Below, piece after piece: positions 63,796-64,000 of a DNA stretch of 64,000 nt; within the stretch, counting starts at the first letter, position 1, and every line of letters begins with the position of its first letter. The stretch comes from Acidihalobacter_A sp037381185. Lineage in GTDB: Bacteria > Pseudomonadota > Gammaproteobacteria > DSM-5130 > Acidihalobacteraceae. The stretch spans positions 54,191 to 118,190 of the forward strand of contig NZ_JARRQY010000003.1 in the NCBI RefSeq assembly GCF_037381185.1, written 5' to 3'. The position numbers and the translations under genes are program-made. Under the pieces are notes generated by a model. That model was not told the DNA's origin, did not search any database, and worked only from the letters and a program-made list of their open reading frames with translations.

Positions 63796-64000
63796 TCAGC
63801 CATCCCATCGCGGCATAACTTGGCCCATAAGACGATAGAAGCGGTCGCTGTGGTTGTGCTCCGCCAGATGGCATAACTCATGGAGCAATACGTAATCGAT
63901 ACACTCACGAGGAGCTTTCACCAAGTGGGGGTTCATCGTGAGAGTGCCTCGAGGTGAGCAACTCCCCCACTGAGTCTTCATCGCCAGTAGGCGTATATGG
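63796..64000 (-). CDS. YgjP-type (DUF45/WLM-like) zinc metallopeptidase, 5' end outside window
   Basis: The C-terminal 67 codons of a protein whose start lies beyond the window. MKTQWGSCSPRGTLTMNPHL, then YVLLHELCHLAEHNHSDRF, is the YgjP signature; HELCH is the zinc site and the later His in EHNHS the third ligand. Small proteins of this kind are often cytoplasmic and sometimes neighbour type I restriction genes. The frame continues upstream of the Met at 63981 to the window edge without a stop. Confidence 0.85.
   Translation of the reverse strand, partial: HIRLLAMKTQWGSCSPRGTLTMNPHLVKAPRECIDYVLLHELCHLAEHNHSDRFYRLMGQVMPRWDG

Overview
The window reads as chromosomal DNA of a GC-rich gammaproteobacterium. 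The evidence is the pat/pta/ackA and glcDEF gene sets, potABCD and ddp transporter operons, NhaA, RarD, Mug, a YcbZ-type Lon-like protease, and codon use rich in G/C third positions. A member of the Chromatiales or a relative would fit, but no marker gene settles the lineage. I saw no tRNA, rRNA, CRISPR array, integrase or intact transposase.

Layout. 0-6.2 kb: small metabolic genes (VOC protein, P-loop kinase, MFS carrier, GNAT enzymes, a divergent panB) with two genes broken by one-base indels. 6.3-13.6 kb: an acetylation island, with the lysine acetyltransferase/acyl-CoA synthetase Pat divergent from pta-ackA, followed by a histone-deacetylase-family gene. 13.7-14.3 kb: a large inverted intergenic repeat. 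14.4-18.2 kb: rarD, a P-loop kinase-like gene, a thioredoxin-fold gene and nhaA, all on the minus strand. 18.18-18.37 kb: a MITE-like element with 13-bp terminal inverted repeats. 18.5-24.3 kb: a lone receiver protein overlapping mug, then a TauE-type permease and glcDEF glycolate oxidase. 24.4-30 kb: c-di-GMP enzymes, with a GspG-like pseudopilin placed directly before a GGDEF-EAL protein. 30.3-36.5 kb: dinB, a DMT exporter, a host-attachment-family protein, and a Lon-like protease overlapping a universal-stress-like gene.

36.6-48 kb is a polyamine region: puuR-puuC divergent from an omega-aminotransferase, a carbon-nitrogen hydrolase, and potABCD. The two control regions, about 9 kb apart, share two identical 13-bp AT-rich boxes that lie on or beside predicted promoters, which suggests one PuuR-like regulon. 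Inside this region sits an M48 metalloprotease fused to a pilin-like tail.

48.1-56.3 kb: a MurR/RpiR regulator and ddpABCDF-ddpX (D-Ala-D-Ala or murein peptide uptake and cleavage). This cluster is bracketed by two direct copies of a MazG-like gene, the left one dead. 56.5-60.3 kb: a chemoreceptor and a soluble protein with two sensory (cache-like) modules. 60.4-63.5 kb: a divergent Gfo/Idh dehydrogenase and mmsA/iolA pair, each broken by a different point lesion. The window ends inside a YgjP-type metallopeptidase.

Five genes in the window carry short inactivating lesions. They are either true pseudogenes or sequence errors, and read-level data would tell which.
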